DNA of 50,651 bases from Pseudomonadota bacterium (GCA_018261615.1 JAGTSE010000030.1:1-50651); one strand, 5' to 3'. Counted from the stretch's first letter, positions 16,417-25,903 are shown. The notes: generated from the letters alone by a model not told the origin. Translations and numbers: made by a program.

Positions 16417-17072
16417 TGACCACATTTACCGACTGGGACATTATCCGCAATCTGCTGCTGGCCGGGCGCTGGACGGTATTGTTGTCACTGGTGGCGTTTA
16501 TGGGCGGTGCGCTGGTGACGCTGCCGCTGTTGCTGTTGCGACTCACTGGCGGACGTCAGGTGAAACGCCTGATCCGCGCGTATATCGAACTGTTCCAGGG
16601 CACACCACTGTTGATGCAGTTATTCCTCGCCTTTTTTGGGGTGGCGCTGTTTGGCATCGATGTGTCGCCCTGGACGGCGGCCTCGCTGGCGCTGACGTTC
16701 TATACCAGCGCGTTTTTACTTGATATCGGTTATGGCAGCATTCGCGCGCTGCCGAAAGGGCAATGGGAAGCTTCGCGCTGCCTGGGACTGAGCTTTGGCC
16801 AGACGTTATTCCGCGTGGTGGCGCCGCAGGCATTGCGCATCGCCATTGCGCCAACGGTCGGTTTTGCCGTGCAGGTGATAAAAGGCACCGCGCTTTCGTC
16901 AATCATCGGTTTTGTTGAATTGACCAAGGCCGGCACGATGCTGACTAACGTCACTTATCAGCCGTTTAAAGTCTTTGCGCTGGTAGCGCTGGGCTACTTC
17001 ATTTTGTGCTACCCGCTGTCCCGTTACAGCCGTTACCTGGAGAATAAATTCAATGCCTCTCATCACCATTAA
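16413..17072 (+). CDS. hpxH: ABC importer membrane subunit HpxH
   Basis: Second HisMQ-type permease, 219 residues. Its EAA loop reads FLLDIGYGSIRALPKGQWEASRCLGLS, close to that of HpxG. Two adjacent ATGs (16413, 16416) could start it; the first gives the ATGA overlap with the hpxG stop. It overlaps hpxI by 20 bases, so the permeases and ATPase are made from tightly coupled frames. Confidence 0.82.
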   Translation: MMTTFTDWDIIRNLLLAGRWTVLLSLVAFMGGALVTLPLLLLRLTGGRQVKRLIRAYIELFQGTPLLMQLFLAFFGVALFGIDVSPWTAASLALTFYTSAFLLDIGYGSIRALPKGQWEASRCLGLSFGQTLFRVVAPQALRIAIAPTVGFAVQVIKGTALSSIIGFVELTKAGTMLTNVTYQPFKVFALVALGYFILCYPLSRYSRYLENKFNASHHH

Positions 17073-17790
17073 TCAGGTACAGAAGTACTACGGCGACAAC
17101 CATGTGCTGAAGGGTGTCGATCTGGACATCGATATGGGCGAGGTGATCTCGATTATCGGCCGTAGCGGATCGGGTAAAAGCACACTGCTGCGTTGTATTA
17201 ACGGCCTCGAAGGCTACCAGGACGGGAGCATTAAGCTGGGTGGCGTGACCATTACCGACCGTGATTCACAGGCGCGAGAGATCAGCCGCTCCATCGGGAT
17301 GGTGTTCCAGAACTTTAATCTGTTCCCACATATGACCGCGCTGGAGAACGTAATGCTGGCGCCACGGCGGGTGCTGAAAAAAAGCGCCGCCGAGTGTCGC
17401 GAACTGGCGCAACGGATGCTGGAGAAAGTGGGGCTTGGCGACCGCCTCGATTACTACCCGGCGAATCTCTCCGGCGGCCAGCAGCAGCGCGTGGCGATCG
17501 CCCGTGCGCTGGCGATGTCGCCGAAAGTTTTACTCTGTGACGAGATAACCTCCGCGCTCGATCCCGAACTGGTAGGCGAAGTACTGAAAGTGCTGGAACA
17601 ACTGGCCGCCGAAGGGATGACGCTGATCCTCGTCACCCATGAAATGAATTTTGCCCGTGAAGTGGGCGACCGCGTGGTGTTTATGCATCAGGGGCGGGTA
17701 TGGGAGCAGGGCGACAGCAAAACGCTGTTTGCCAGCCCGCAGACCACCGAGCTGAAGCAGTTTATCTCTTCCGTGCGCGGTCTTAATTAA
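17053..17790 (+). CDS. hpxI: ABC importer ATPase HpxI
   Basis: GlnQ/HisP-class ATPase, 245 residues. Walker A GRSGSGKST, Q-loop GMVFQNFNLF, signature LSGGQQQR, Walker B VLLCDEIT and the switch His in LVTHEM are all present. Homodimer energising HpxG/HpxH import. Followed after 15 bases by hpxJ with AAGGAATT, so the operon continues into the catabolic enzymes. Confidence 0.85.
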   Translation: MPLITINQVQKYYGDNHVLKGVDLDIDMGEVISIIGRSGSGKSTLLRCINGLEGYQDGSIKLGGVTITDRDSQAREISRSIGMVFQNFNLFPHMTALENVMLAPRRVLKKSAAECRELAQRMLEKVGLGDRLDYYPANLSGGQQQRVAIARALAMSPKVLLCDEITSALDPELVGEVLKVLEQLAAEGMTLILVTHEMNFAREVGDRVVFMHQGRVWEQGDSKTLFASPQTTELKQFISSVRGLN

Positions 17791-17805
17791 CGTAAGGAAT
17801 TTCAG

Positions 17806-19044
17806 ATGGATATCGCTCAATTTCCGCAAATCAATCCGCCGCAACGTCTGCTGATGGGGCCGGGGCCAATCAATGCTGACCCGCGCGTGCTGCGCGCCAT
17901 GTCGAGTCAACTGATCGGCCAGTACGACCCGGCGATGACTCACTATATGAATGAAGTGATGGTGCTTTATCGCGGCGTGTTCCGTACGGAAAACCGCTGG
18001 ACGATGCTGATTGACGGCACGTCGCGCGCCGGGATAGAGGCGATCCTCATTTCCGCAATCCGGCCGGGCGATAAAGTGCTGGTACCGGTGTTTGGCCGCT
18101 TTGGTCATCTGCTGTGTGAAATCGCCCGCCGCTGCCGCGCCGAAGTCCATACCATAGAAGTCCCGTGGGGCGAGGTTTTCACGCCGGATCAGATTGAAGA
18201 TGCCATTAAGCGCGTGCGTCCGCGCCTGCTGTTAACGGTGCAGGGCGATACGTCAACCACCATGCTGCAACCGCTGGCGGAACTGGGCGCTATTTGTCGT
18301 CGTTACGATGTACTGTTTTACACTGATGCCACCGCTTCACTCGGCGGCAATGTGCTGGAAACCGATGCCTGGCAGTTAGATGCCGTCTCTGCGGGGATGC
18401 AGAAGTGCCTGGGCGGGCCATCCGGTACGTCGCCCATTACCCTGAGCAGCCGTATGGAAGAGGTGATCCGCCGCCGTAAATGTATTGAAGAGGGTATTCG
18501 TACCGATGCGCATCTCGACGGTGTGGATGAGATGGTTTACTCCAACTATTTCGATCTCGGCATGGTGATGGATTACTGGGGGCCGGAACGGCTGAATCAT
18601 CATACTGAAGCGACCACTGCGCTATTCGGCGCGCGTGAATGCGCACGCCTGATCCTGCAAGAGGGGCTCGATAATGGCATTGCGCGCCATAAGCTGCATG
18701 GCGATGCGTTGCTGAAAGGGATTCAGGCGATGGGGCTTGAGGCCTACGGCGATTTGCAACACAAGATGAACAACGTGCTGGGCGTCGTCATTCCGCAGGG
18801 TGTGAACGGTGACCAGGTGCGCAAATTGATGCTGGAGGATTTCGGCATAGAGATCGGCACCTCTTTCGGCCCGCTGCATGGCAAAGTGTGGCGTATCGGC
18901 ACCATGGGCTATAACGCGCGTAAAGCCTGTGTGATGAACACCCTGAGCGCTCTGGAGTCGGTGCTGAATTACCTGAAATTCGCCACTACGCAAGGGGCGG
19001 CGATGCAGGCCGCGTGGGATCACTATCGCTGCGAGGACGAGTGA
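17806..19044 (+). CDS. hpxJ: Ureidoglycine-glyoxylate aminotransferase HpxJ
   Basis: Class V PLP aminotransferase of the alanine-glyoxylate/PucG family, 412 residues. The PLP lysine is Lys200 in SAGMQKCLGG and the ring-contacting aspartate is Asp174 in FYTDATAS. The N-terminal MGPGPINADPRVL motif is typical of the family. It uses the unstable ureidoglycine from HpxK as amino donor to glyoxylate, giving oxalurate and glycine; the K. pneumoniae enzyme was characterised with this activity. It overlaps hpxK by one base (TGATG), consistent with the need to capture a labile intermediate. Confidence 0.92.
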   Translation: MDIAQFPQINPPQRLLMGPGPINADPRVLRAMSSQLIGQYDPAMTHYMNEVMVLYRGVFRTENRWTMLIDGTSRAGIEAILISAIRPGDKVLVPVFGRFGHLLCEIARRCRAEVHTIEVPWGEVFTPDQIEDAIKRVRPRLLLTVQGDTSTTMLQPLAELGAICRRYDVLFYTDATASLGGNVLETDAWQLDAVSAGMQKCLGGPSGTSPITLSSRMEEVIRRRKCIEEGIRTDAHLDGVDEMVYSNYFDLGMVMDYWGPERLNHHTEATTALFGARECARLILQEGLDNGIARHKLHGDALLKGIQAMGLEAYGDLQHKMNNVLGVVIPQGVNGDQVRKLMLEDFGIEIGTSFGPLHGKVWRIGTMGYNARKACVMNTLSALESVLNYLKFATTQGAAMQAAWDHYRCEDE

Positions 19045-20291
19045 TGATTCAACCGGCACGCCTGGAGGCGGCAGTACGTGTAATGGCCCGCGCCGATGAG
19101 TTGGCAGCGATCAGTGAAACACCGGATGCGCTGACCCGGGTTTATCTTTCCGCACAGCATTTACAGGCTAACCAACGGGTTGCAGAGTGGATGCGCCAGG
19201 CGGGCATGCTCGTCTGGCAGGACAGCGTGGGAAATATTTGTGGTCGCTATGAAGCGGCACAGGAAGGCGCTCCGGCGGTGTTGCTCGGTTCGCATCTTGA
19301 TACCGTGCGTAATGCCGGGCGTTATGACGGAATGCTCGGGGTGCTGACAGCCATCGAAGTGGTACAGAGCCTGCATCAGCAGGGATTACATCTGGCGCAA
19401 GCGATCGAGATTGTCGGTTTTTGTGATGAAGAGGGAACGCGTTTTGGCATCACTTTGCTGGGAAGCCGTGGGTTGACCGGGAGCTGGCCAGCGCACTGGC
19501 TCACGCAAACGGATGCTGAGGGTATTAGCGTGGCACAAGCGATGGTCAATGCCGGGCTGAATCCGCACCGGATCCCGCAGGCGGCGCGTGATGCGGCGGC
19601 CTTCAGCAGCTATCTCGAATTGCATATTGAGCAGGGGCCGTGTCTGGAACAGGCGGGGCTGGCGCTGGGTGTGGTCGAGGCGATCAATGGCGCGCGCAGG
19701 CTGAATTGCCGTTTTACCGGCGAGGCCGGACATGCTGGCACTGTGCCGATGAGTCACCGGAAAGATGCGCTGGCCGCGGCTGCCGAATGGATGATCGCGG
19801 TTGAGAGCACCACGCAACAGCAAGGCGGCAATCTGGTGGCTACCGTGGGAAATATGCGGGTTCTGCCTGGCGCGGTGAATGTCATACCCGGAGAGGTGTC
19901 ATTGTCGCTCGATATCCGTGGCCCGCAGGATGCGTCACTTGATGCCTTGCTCAATGAATTGCTGGCGATGGCGCAGGTTATCTCGGCGCGCCGTCATCTG
20001 CAATTCAGCGCCGAGGAGTATTACCGTATTGCCGCCACACCCTGCAATCAAAAGCTGCAAACACTGCTTGCCGATGCGGTGCAGGTTGTGCAGGGTGAGA
20101 CGCTGTCGCTACCAAGTGGCGCAGGGCATGATGCCATCGCCATGGCGGAACGCTGGCCAGTGGGTATGCTGTTTGTGCGCTGTAAAGGCGGAATTAGCCA
20201 CCATCCGGCGGAATCTGTACAGGTGGAAGATGTTGCGCTGGCCATTGATGCTTTTGGCCGCGCGGTGAGCGTGTTGGCCGCTGCGGAATAA
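19044..20291 (+). CDS. hpxK: Allantoate amidohydrolase HpxK
   Basis: M20-family dinuclear metal hydrolase, 415 residues, converting allantoate to S-ureidoglycine, CO2 and ammonia. Metal ligands are in order: His84 and Asp95 (GSHLDTVRNAGRYDG), Glu130 (FCDEEGTRFG), the His of LELHIEQGP and a C-terminal His. GAGHDA near 365 is conserved. The start is the ATG at 19044 with GAGGAC upstream; an in-frame ATG at 19014 lies inside hpxJ. Distinguished from N-carbamoyl-amino-acid hydrolases of the same fold mainly by context. Last gene of the hpx block. Confidence 0.92.
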   Translation: MIQPARLEAAVRVMARADELAAISETPDALTRVYLSAQHLQANQRVAEWMRQAGMLVWQDSVGNICGRYEAAQEGAPAVLLGSHLDTVRNAGRYDGMLGVLTAIEVVQSLHQQGLHLAQAIEIVGFCDEEGTRFGITLLGSRGLTGSWPAHWLTQTDAEGISVAQAMVNAGLNPHRIPQAARDAAAFSSYLELHIEQGPCLEQAGLALGVVEAINGARRLNCRFTGEAGHAGTVPMSHRKDALAAAAEWMIAVESTTQQQGGNLVATVGNMRVLPGAVNVIPGEVSLSLDIRGPQDASLDALLNELLAMAQVISARRHLQFSAEEYYRIAATPCNQKLQTLLADAVQVVQGETLSLPSGAGHDAIAMAERWPVGMLFVRCKGGISHHPAESVQVEDVALAIDAFGRAVSVLAAAE

Positions 20292-20571
20292 CCTACGCGG
20301 CGGCGGGTTTTGACCAGACGGGAGGCGATGGACTGCTGGTGGATATGACACAGGCTGGCGACCTGCAACGGATGACGTCGATGGCAGCGAAATAATTGTT
20401 CGCTCCACACAACAAATGCCTGCCAGTCTGATTAATGGCATGTTCCCTCGCTGTGCTATGTGACCATCACGCCCGGGAAAGGGCAATCGGCGACAATGCC
20501 AAATATGACTGTCACCACGCAGGTAAGCTTTTACTCAATCTTGGGGAGCCGTTAGCGGCTCCCGGATAACA
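20292..20571. other. Non-coding scar after hpxK
   Basis: About 280 bases with no credible gene. A minus-strand stretch around 20300-20410 reads QVASLCHIHQQSIASRLVK, which has a faint HTH look, but stops and frame breaks surround it. I cannot assign it. It ends with the hairpin at 20544-20563. Confidence 0.4.
20544..20563. terminator. Hairpin, possible terminator
   Basis: GGGAGCCG-TTAG-CGGCTCCC, a perfect 8-bp stem with a 4-base loop, but no T tract on either side. It may end hpxJK transcription or the minus-strand fragment next to it. Confidence 0.4.
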
Positions 20572-20676
20572 TTAATCCAGCGTATAACGGGAAGCCGGTT
20601 TGCCATTGCGCGAGGCGCTAAACAGCGCCAGCCGGGCTTCATCAAAATTGTGCCATAGCAAGAACTGAGGCGATAT
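20572..20676 (-). pseudogene. Orphan C-terminal gene fragment
   Basis: After a stop codon the minus strand is open for 34 codons reading SPQFLLWHNFDEARLALFSA...RYTLD then stop. Composition looks like real protein, but there is no start codon or ribosome site, and it lies in a different frame from the truncated HxlR gene 28 bases upstream. I read it as the tail of a deleted gene whose body is gone. The parent protein was not recognised. Confidence 0.35.
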
Positions 20677-20704
20677 TTATAATGACGCCACGGTCATTTT
20701 CTTG

Positions 20705-20935
20705 TCATGCGCTGCCATCAGATGCCGGTTGTGTCTGTAATACCCCTTCTTCTACCAGAAGCTTAAGCCGCGCGGTGAGCATATTTTTGGCGATCCCGAG
20801 GCTTTTTTGAAACTCACCAAAACGCGAAACGCCAGCCAGCGCATCGCGCACAATCAGCAGTGACCACCAGTCGCCGATAATGTTCAGAGAACGGGCAACA
20901 GGGCAAAAGGTCTCTTCAATACGGGTACGTTTCAT
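20705..20935 (-). pseudogene. HxlR-family regulator, truncated
   Basis: GGAGGAG precedes an ATG opening a clear HxlR winged helix: CPVARSLNIIGDWWSLLIVRD and FGEFQKSLGIAKNMLTARLKLL. The frame stops after 76 residues at QPASDGSA, just where the family usually continues into the wing strand and a C-terminal dimerisation helix (typically 110-150 residues in all). The DNA-binding half could still be made, but without the dimer helix it is probably non-functional. The neighbouring fragment at 20572-20676 supports a deletion. Confidence 0.6.
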
Positions 20936-21089
20936 GGGACTCCTCCAGTTATTGGTTTTATTAATAAAACCAGAAGAACGATGAAAACATCGCTTTTTGC
21001 GCCAGTGCACACTCCGGACAACCATACCCGGCGAAGCGACATAAATGTGTCACAATCTTTGCTTTCAGGCCGTGAAATGAGGGAAAAGA

Positions 21090-22328
21090 ATGAAAAAGCT
21101 GATCAGGGTAAGCGCTATTGCCATTGCTATGTCCGCACCGGTCGCGCTGGCGCAGGAGATACCACAAGGCTATCAATTACAACAGGTTTTGATCATGAGC
21201 CGCCACAACCTGCGTGCGCCGTTAGCCAATAACGGCAGCGTACTGGAACAATCGACGCCGAACCGCTGGCCGCAGTGGGACGTACCGGGCGGCGAGTTGA
21301 CCACCAAAGGCGGCGTACTGGAAGTGTATATGGGCCATTTTATGCGCGAATGGCTGGTCAAAGAACAGTTGTTGAAAGCAGGGGAGTGTCCATCTGCGAA
21401 CAGTGTCTATGTCTGGGCCAACAGCCTGCAACGTACGGTTGCCACGGCGCAGTTCTTCACCAACGGCGCGTTTCCCGGTTGTGATGTTCCGGTTCATCAT
21501 CAGGAAAAAATGGGCACCATGGATCCCACTTTTAATCCGGTGATCACCGAGGATTCGGCTGAATTCAGTCAGCAGGCGGTCAACGCGATGGAGACGCAGC
21601 GTCAGAAGTTTGCGCTGAATGGCAGTTACCAGTTGCTGGAAAAAGTCACGCGCTATCGCGCATCTCCAGCCTGTAAAGAGAAACAGCAATGCTCGCTCAC
21701 CAATGCGAAAGATACCTTTAGCGCAAAATATCAGCAAGAACCGGGTGTGTCCGGGCCGCTAAAAGTCGGCAATTCACTGGTGGATGCCTTTACGCTGCAA
21801 TATTACGAAGGTTTCCCGCTCGATCAGGTGGCGTGGGGAGAGATTAAAAGCGATGCGCAATGGCGCGAATTATCGAAACTGAAAAACAGTTATCAGGACA
21901 CGCTGTTCACCTCGCCGGAAGTGGCGCGCAATGTCGCAAAACCACTGGTGAAATACCTCGACAAAACGCTGGTGGAAGAGGCAAGCAGCGCGCCGAAAAT
22001 CACCGTTTTGGTCGGGCATGATTCCAACATTGCTTCTCTGCTGACCGCGCTCAATTTCGAGCCTTACCAGTTGCATAACCAGTACGAGCGTACGCCCATC
22101 GGCGGAAAAATTGTGTTCCAGCGTTGGCATGACACGGTGGGTAAACGCGATGTCATGAAAATTGAATATGTTTATCAAAGTATGGAACAACTGCGAAACA
22201 CGGAGCCGTTATCGCTGGCTTCCCCCGCGCAGCGTGTCACCCTGGCGCTAAAAGGTTGTCCGGTAGACAGCAATGGTTTCTGCCCGGTAGATAAATTTAA
22301 TGCGCTGATGCGTGATGCGGCGAAATGA
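21090..22328 (+). CDS. agp: Glucose-1-phosphatase Agp
   Basis: Periplasmic histidine acid phosphatase, 412 residues, close to E. coli Agp throughout. Signal peptide 1-21 (cleavage after ALA). The phosphate-binding RHNxRxP motif reads [14 protein letters not shown] and the proton-donor pair HD is in [10 protein letters not shown]. Six cysteines for disulfides are typical. It releases glucose from glucose-1-phosphate outside the cell. Backbone gene: agp-yccJ-wrbA order matches E. coli. Confidence 0.95.
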   Translation: MKKLIRVSAIAIAMSAPVALAQEIPQGYQLQQVLIMSRHNLRAPLANNGSVLEQSTPNRWPQWDVPGGELTTKGGVLEVYMGHFMREWLVKEQLLKAGECPSANSVYVWANSLQRTVATAQFFTNGAFPGCDVPVHHQEKMGTMDPTFNPVITEDSAEFSQQAVNAMETQRQKFALNGSYQLLEKVTRYRASPACKEKQQCSLTNAKDTFSAKYQQEPGVSGPLKVGNSLVDAFTLQYYEGFPLDQVAWGEIKSDAQWRELSKLKNSYQDTLFTSPEVARNVAKPLVKYLDKTLVEEASSAPKITVLVGHDSNIASLLTALNFEPYQLHNQYERTPIGGKIVFQRWHDTVGKRDVMKIEYVYQSMEQLRNTEPLSLASPAQRVTLALKGCPVDSNGFCPVDKFNALMRDAAK

Positions 22329-22353
22329 AAAAAGCCCCCGTGAAGGCGGGGGC
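22328..22353. terminator. Bidirectional terminator between agp and yccJ
   Basis: GCCCCCG pairs with CGGGGGC around the loop TGAAGG. On the minus strand the stem is followed by six Ts (AAAAAA at 22328-22333), a good intrinsic terminator for wrbA-yccJ; for agp only the hairpin is present. Confidence 0.75.
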
Positions 22354-22361
22354 GCGAGTGG

Positions 22362-22589
22362 TTACACATTTTTCCGTTCTATCGTCTGTTCACCCCAGAA
22401 GAGTTCATCTTTGTCGGTTTTATCAAAGGCGCGAAGTAACACGTCGTCGCTGCCTTCTTCCCAGATTTTCTCTGCCAGAACCTCGTCGTAATCGGCGACT
22501 TCAAAGATAGCCTCGGCGATCTCCGGCGAGGTATTGCGTAAACTGGCCCATTCACCAACGCGATGGGCTTTCGCTTCTTGAGTTGGCAT
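22362..22589 (-). CDS. yccJ: Small conserved protein YccJ
   Basis: A 75-residue acidic protein nearly identical to E. coli YccJ from [19 protein letters not shown] to [18 protein letters not shown] precedes the ATG at 22589. It lies 20 bases after wrbA in the same direction and is probably cotranscribed with it. Its function is unknown; in E. coli the pair is stationary-phase induced. Confidence 0.92.
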   Translation of the reverse strand: MPTQEAKAHRVGEWASLRNTSPEIAEAIFEVADYDEVLAEKIWEEGSDDVLLRAFDKTDKDELFWGEQTIERKNV

Positions 22590-22609
22590 CTGTCTCCTCC
22601 TGATGAAGG

Positions 22610-23206
22610 TTAACCGTTCAATTTTACTGCCAGACCAGCAACATATTCGCCCTGGTAACGGGCAATTGACAGCTCTTCGTTGCTGGGCTGGCGTGAACCG
22701 TCTCCACCGGCAATAGTGGTTGCGCCATAAGGCGTACCGCCATGAACCTGCGAGACATCGAACAGCTCTTGCGTGGCATAGCCAATTGGCACGATGACCA
22801 TTCCATGATGTGCAAGCGTAGTCCATGTTGAGGAAATTGTGTGCTCCTGTCCGCCGCCTGTACCGGTGGAACTAAAGACGCTCGCCAGTTTGCCGTACAG
22901 TGCGCCGGATGCCCATAACCCACCAGTCTGGTCGAGGAATGTACGCATTTGCCCGGACATATTGCCGAAGCGGGTTGGCGTACCGAAAATAATCGCGTCG
23001 TAGTCGGCCAACTCTTGTGGCGTGGCGACGGGGGCATTTTGCGTCTTACCGCCCGATTTTAAGAACAGCTCGGCAGACATTGTTTCAGGAACACGTTTGA
23101 TGACCACGTCTGCGCCATTCACTTTCTGCGCGCCTTCCGCGACTGCATGCGCCATCGTTTCAATGTGTCCATACATGGAATAATAAAGCACCAACACTTT
23201 AGCCAT
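22610..23206 (-). CDS. wrbA: NAD(P)H:quinone oxidoreductase WrbA
   Basis: Flavodoxin-like FMN protein of 198 residues, the length of E. coli WrbA. FMN loops are visible: [12 protein letters not shown] (residues 8-19), [12 protein letters not shown] (around 78-89) and the [11 protein letters not shown] loop near 113. It reduces quinones by two electrons, avoiding semiquinone radicals. The start is the ATG at 23206 with AGGAGTG upstream, not the GTG at 23215. Confidence 0.95.
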   Translation of the reverse strand: MAKVLVLYYSMYGHIETMAHAVAEGAQKVNGADVVIKRVPETMSAELFLKSGGKTQNAPVATPQELADYDAIIFGTPTRFGNMSGQMRTFLDQTGGLWASGALYGKLASVFSSTGTGGGQEHTISSTWTTLAHHGMVIVPIGYATQELFDVSQVHGGTPYGATTIAGGDGSRQPSNEELSIARYQGEYVAGLAVKLNG

Positions 23207-23600
23207 TTTAATCACTCCTGATTAGCTGATTTCGGCAGCACTTCGCTGCGTTCTTCTTAAGCGTATGACGTGATCGTCAGAGTGCAAGTAAGAGCGCCAT
23301 TTCTTTGATAAATAATAAATTAAGTACGGTCTGGTTATTGGTTACAATCAGACATATATTTGCGGCAGCGTTATTTTGAAGAGTTAAGAGAGGTTTATCG
23401 GTTTCGCTTAGGGAATATCGGGTTTCAGGCAGAGAAGCTGTTGCAGAATATTACCATTCACTGGATGAATGATTGTGTTCCACTAAGCTTAGTTCCACAC
23501 GGTGCAGATAAAGGCTCGGCCTTCACGTCGTGAGGTGAAAGAATCCTCTTTTACTGAATGCAGTATGATGTCTAATATTTCACTTATCCGGAGGTCAGAC
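23207..23600. other. Intergenic region between wrbA and ymdF
   Basis: About 390 bases with divergent promoters and no gene. On the wrbA side TTGCAC and a TACGCT-type -10 with downstream TTAAG resemble stationary-phase promoters. Near 23329-23353 there is an imperfect palindrome GTCTGGTTATTG...CAATCAGAC, and CTAAGCTTAG occurs near 23487. Nothing else could be assigned. Confidence 0.4.
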
Positions 23601-23774
23601 ATGGCAAACCATCGTGGTGGAGCAGGTAACTTCGCTGAAGACCGTGAAAGAGCATCAGCAGCTGGTCGCAAAGGTGGGCAGCAAAGTGGGGGGAATTTCA
23701 AAAACGATCCTCAGCGCGCATCTGAAGCCGGTAAAAAAGGGGGCAAAAATAGTCACGGTAGCCGTGAAAACTAG
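23601..23774 (+). CDS. ymdF: KGG-repeat stress protein YmdF
   Basis: A 57-residue glycine- and lysine-rich protein with two KGG repeats (RASAAGRKGGQQSGGNF and RASEAGKKGGKNSHG), almost identical to E. coli YmdF and related to YciG/GsiB. GGAGGT precedes the ATG at 23601. These hydrophilic proteins accumulate in stationary phase or desiccation; the molecular role is not established. Confidence 0.92.
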   Translation: MANHRGGAGNFAEDRERASAAGRKGGQQSGGNFKNDPQRASEAGKKGGKNSHGSREN

Positions 23775-23814
23775 CGTCTGATATTGACATCCTTGCTGGT
23801 TGTCGTTACGCCCG

Positions 23815-23840
23815 CCGCCGGCGATGCCCGGCGGTTTTTT
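23815..23840 (+). terminator. Intrinsic terminator after ymdF
   Basis: CCGCCGG (23815-23821) and CCGGCGG (23828-23834) form a 7-bp stem, followed by six Ts. A classical Rho-independent terminator, so the downstream transporter gene should have its own promoter. Confidence 0.85.
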
Positions 23841-23900
23841 GCGCTTGCGCAACCCGGCGCGCCAACGCACACTACGGGTTTGTCTTCTGGTTGGTGTGTT

Positions 23901-24824
23901 ATGTCCCTCTCTCGTTACGCCTTTACCATCAAACCCCAGGAAGCGTTACTGATTGTCATCACTCTGTTCTGGGGCGGTACATTTCTTGCGGTGCAGTATG
24001 CCGTGACAATGAGCGGCCCGTTTTTCTTTGTTGGCCTGCGTTTTGCCACCGCCGGTCTGGCCGTGGCGCTACTCTCGCTGAGAGTCTTAAACGGCATCAC
24101 CTGGCTGGAAATAAAAGCTGGCGGGGTGATCGGTATCGCCATCGCCCTCGGCTACAGCCTGCAAACCTGGGGGCTGCAATTTATTCCCAGCAGTAAATCG
24201 GCGTTTATCACCGCCATGTATGTTCCACTGGTGCCGCTGTTGCAGTGGCTGTGCCTGGGGCGGATGCCGGGGGTGATGCCATGCATTGGGATAGCGCTGG
24301 CGTTTAGCGGGCTATTGCTGCTGGCCGGGCCGGAGGGCAATATGCTGGCGCTGGGGAAAGGGGAGGTCATTACGCTTGCCAGCGCGGTGGCGATTGCCGC
24401 CGAGATCATTCTGATCAGCGCCTGGGCGGGGAAAGTCGATGTCCGGCGGGTGACGGTGGTGCAGTTGCTGACGGCCTCGCTGGCGTCATTTGCCGCCATG
24501 ATTCCTTCTGGCGAATCTGTCCCTACTCTGTCGCCGGGTCTGCTACTGGTCGCCCTGGGTCTGGGGATCTTCAGCGCCATTATTCAGGTAGTCATGAACT
24601 GGGCGCAGCGCAGCGTATCGCCCACACGCGCGACGGTGATTTACACTGGCGAACCGGTGTGGGCGGGCGTATTTGGTCGTCTGGCCGGTGAGCGTTTGCC
24701 GCTGTTGGCGCTGTTCGGCGGGGCACTGATTGTGCTGGGCGTGCTGGTCAGTGAACTGAAGCTGAAAAAGAAAAAAGCGCCGTTACCAGCGCCTGAGAAC
24801 AGCGTTAAACAGTCGGACGGTTAG
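23901..24824 (+). CDS. DMT-superfamily (EamA) transporter
   Basis: Membrane protein of 307 residues with about ten hydrophobic helices and two EamA repeats (about 15-140 and 155-290). [13 protein letters not shown] in helix 1 and [12 protein letters not shown] in the second repeat are family motifs. The start at 23901 is chosen because the family begins near MSLSRYAF; its ribosome site is weak, and the frame is open to 23784. It usually exports metabolites or amino acids; the substrate is unknown. It converges on rutF with a 20-base overlap and occupies the position of rutG in E. coli, but is unrelated to the RutG uracil permease. Confidence 0.8.
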   Translation: MSLSRYAFTIKPQEALLIVITLFWGGTFLAVQYAVTMSGPFFFVGLRFATAGLAVALLSLRVLNGITWLEIKAGGVIGIAIALGYSLQTWGLQFIPSSKSAFITAMYVPLVPLLQWLCLGRMPGVMPCIGIALAFSGLLLLAGPEGNMLALGKGEVITLASAVAIAAEIILISAWAGKVDVRRVTVVQLLTASLASFAAMIPSGESVPTLSPGLLLVALGLGIFSAIIQVVMNWAQRSVSPTRATVIYTGEPVWAGVFGRLAGERLPLLALFGGALIVLGVLVSELKLKKKKAPLPAPENSVKQSDG

Positions 24825-25302
24825 CAGACAGGGCGTGATAGCGCCGATCAAACCACACCAGCCCCTCCGGCGTTGGATGACGGGCAATATCGACGATCTG
24901 GCAAAACAGAATATCGTGCGTCCCAACGCTCACTACCTGGCTGATATGGCAGTCAAACGAGGCCAGCGCATCCGCCAGACGCGGACAGCCGGTTTCACCT
25001 TGCCGCCAGCGTGCAGCGGCAAATCGTTCATCCATCGGCGTTTTGCCGCCAAACAAATTCGATAAACCTTCTTGTCCCGCCGCCAGCGTATTCACACACA
25101 GCGCCTGATTATTGCTGAATACCGGCCAGACGGACGCCGAACGGTTAAGGCACACCAGCAGCGTTGGCGGTGAATCGGTCACGCTGCATACGGCACTGGC
25201 AGTGAAACCGGCACGGCCTGCCGGGCCATCGGTAGTGATAATGTTGACTGCCGAGCCGACACAGGCCATCGCGTCACGAAATGTGGTGCTGTCGATACTC
25301 AT
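24805..25302 (-). CDS. rutF: NADH:FMN reductase RutF
   Basis: Flavin reductase of 165 residues, close to E. coli RutF ([37 protein letters not shown]). It supplies reduced FMN to the monooxygenase RutA. The start at 25302 has GAGG upstream; longer in-frame starts lie within rutE. Here it is the last gene of the operon because no rutG follows. Confidence 0.94.
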   Translation of the reverse strand: MSIDSTTFRDAMACVGSAVNIITTDGPAGRAGFTASAVCSVTDSPPTLLVCLNRSASVWPVFSNNQALCVNTLAAGQEGLSNLFGGKTPMDERFAAARWRQGETGCPRLADALASFDCHISQVVSVGTHDILFCQIVDIARHPTPEGLVWFDRRYHALSANRPTV

Positions 25303-25312
25303 AACATAAACC

Positions 25313-25903
25313 TCATGCAAACTGACAGACATCAGCAAAGGGCAAGCGCGGCAGGCGATCGTAGAGTTTGCTGGCATCGCCGTAACCAATGTTGACCAGT
25401 AAATTGCTGCGCCAGGTACTGTCGGCAAAAAATGCGTTATCGACAACGGCGCGATCGAAGCCGGACATCGGGCCGGTATCCAGTCCCAGCGCCCGGCAGG
25501 CGAAAATCAGGTAGGCCGCCTGCATGGAACTGTTGCGAAATGCCGTCTCCTCCACCATCTGTGGACTGGAGGTGAACCAGCTCCGCACATCGCCATGGGG
25601 AAACAGCACCGGCAATTGTTCATAAAATTCACTGTCCCAGGCAACGATGGCCGTCACCGGCGCACTGAGCGTTTTTGCCACATTGCCGCTGGAGAGCGCC
25701 GGACGCAGCTTCTCTTTGCCTTCCGGCGTGCGGATAAACATCAACCGCGCCGGGCTACAGTTGGCCGACGTCGGCCCCATTTTCAGCAGATCGTAAACCT
25801 GTTGCAGCGTCTCATCGCTAACCGACCTTTCCAGCCAGCCATTGTGGGTGCGCGCCTGGTTGAACAAGGTATTCAGCGCCGCAGCGTTAACGGCTTCGCT
25901 CAT
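25313..25903 (-). CDS. rutE: Malonic semialdehyde reductase RutE
   Basis: Nitroreductase-fold FMN enzyme, 196 residues as in E. coli. Motifs: [18 protein letters not shown] for flavin binding and [11 protein letters not shown]. It reduces toxic malonic semialdehyde, released from the pyrimidine ring, to 3-hydroxypropionate. Overlaps rutD by 4 bases and lies 10 bases before rutF. Confidence 0.95.
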   Translation of the reverse strand: MSEAVNAAALNTLFNQARTHNGWLERSVSDETLQQVYDLLKMGPTSANCSPARLMFIRTPEGKEKLRPALSSGNVAKTLSAPVTAIVAWDSEFYEQLPVLFPHGDVRSWFTSSPQMVEETAFRNSSMQAAYLIFACRALGLDTGPMSGFDRAVVDNAFFADSTWRSNLLVNIGYGDASKLYDRLPRLPFADVCQFA

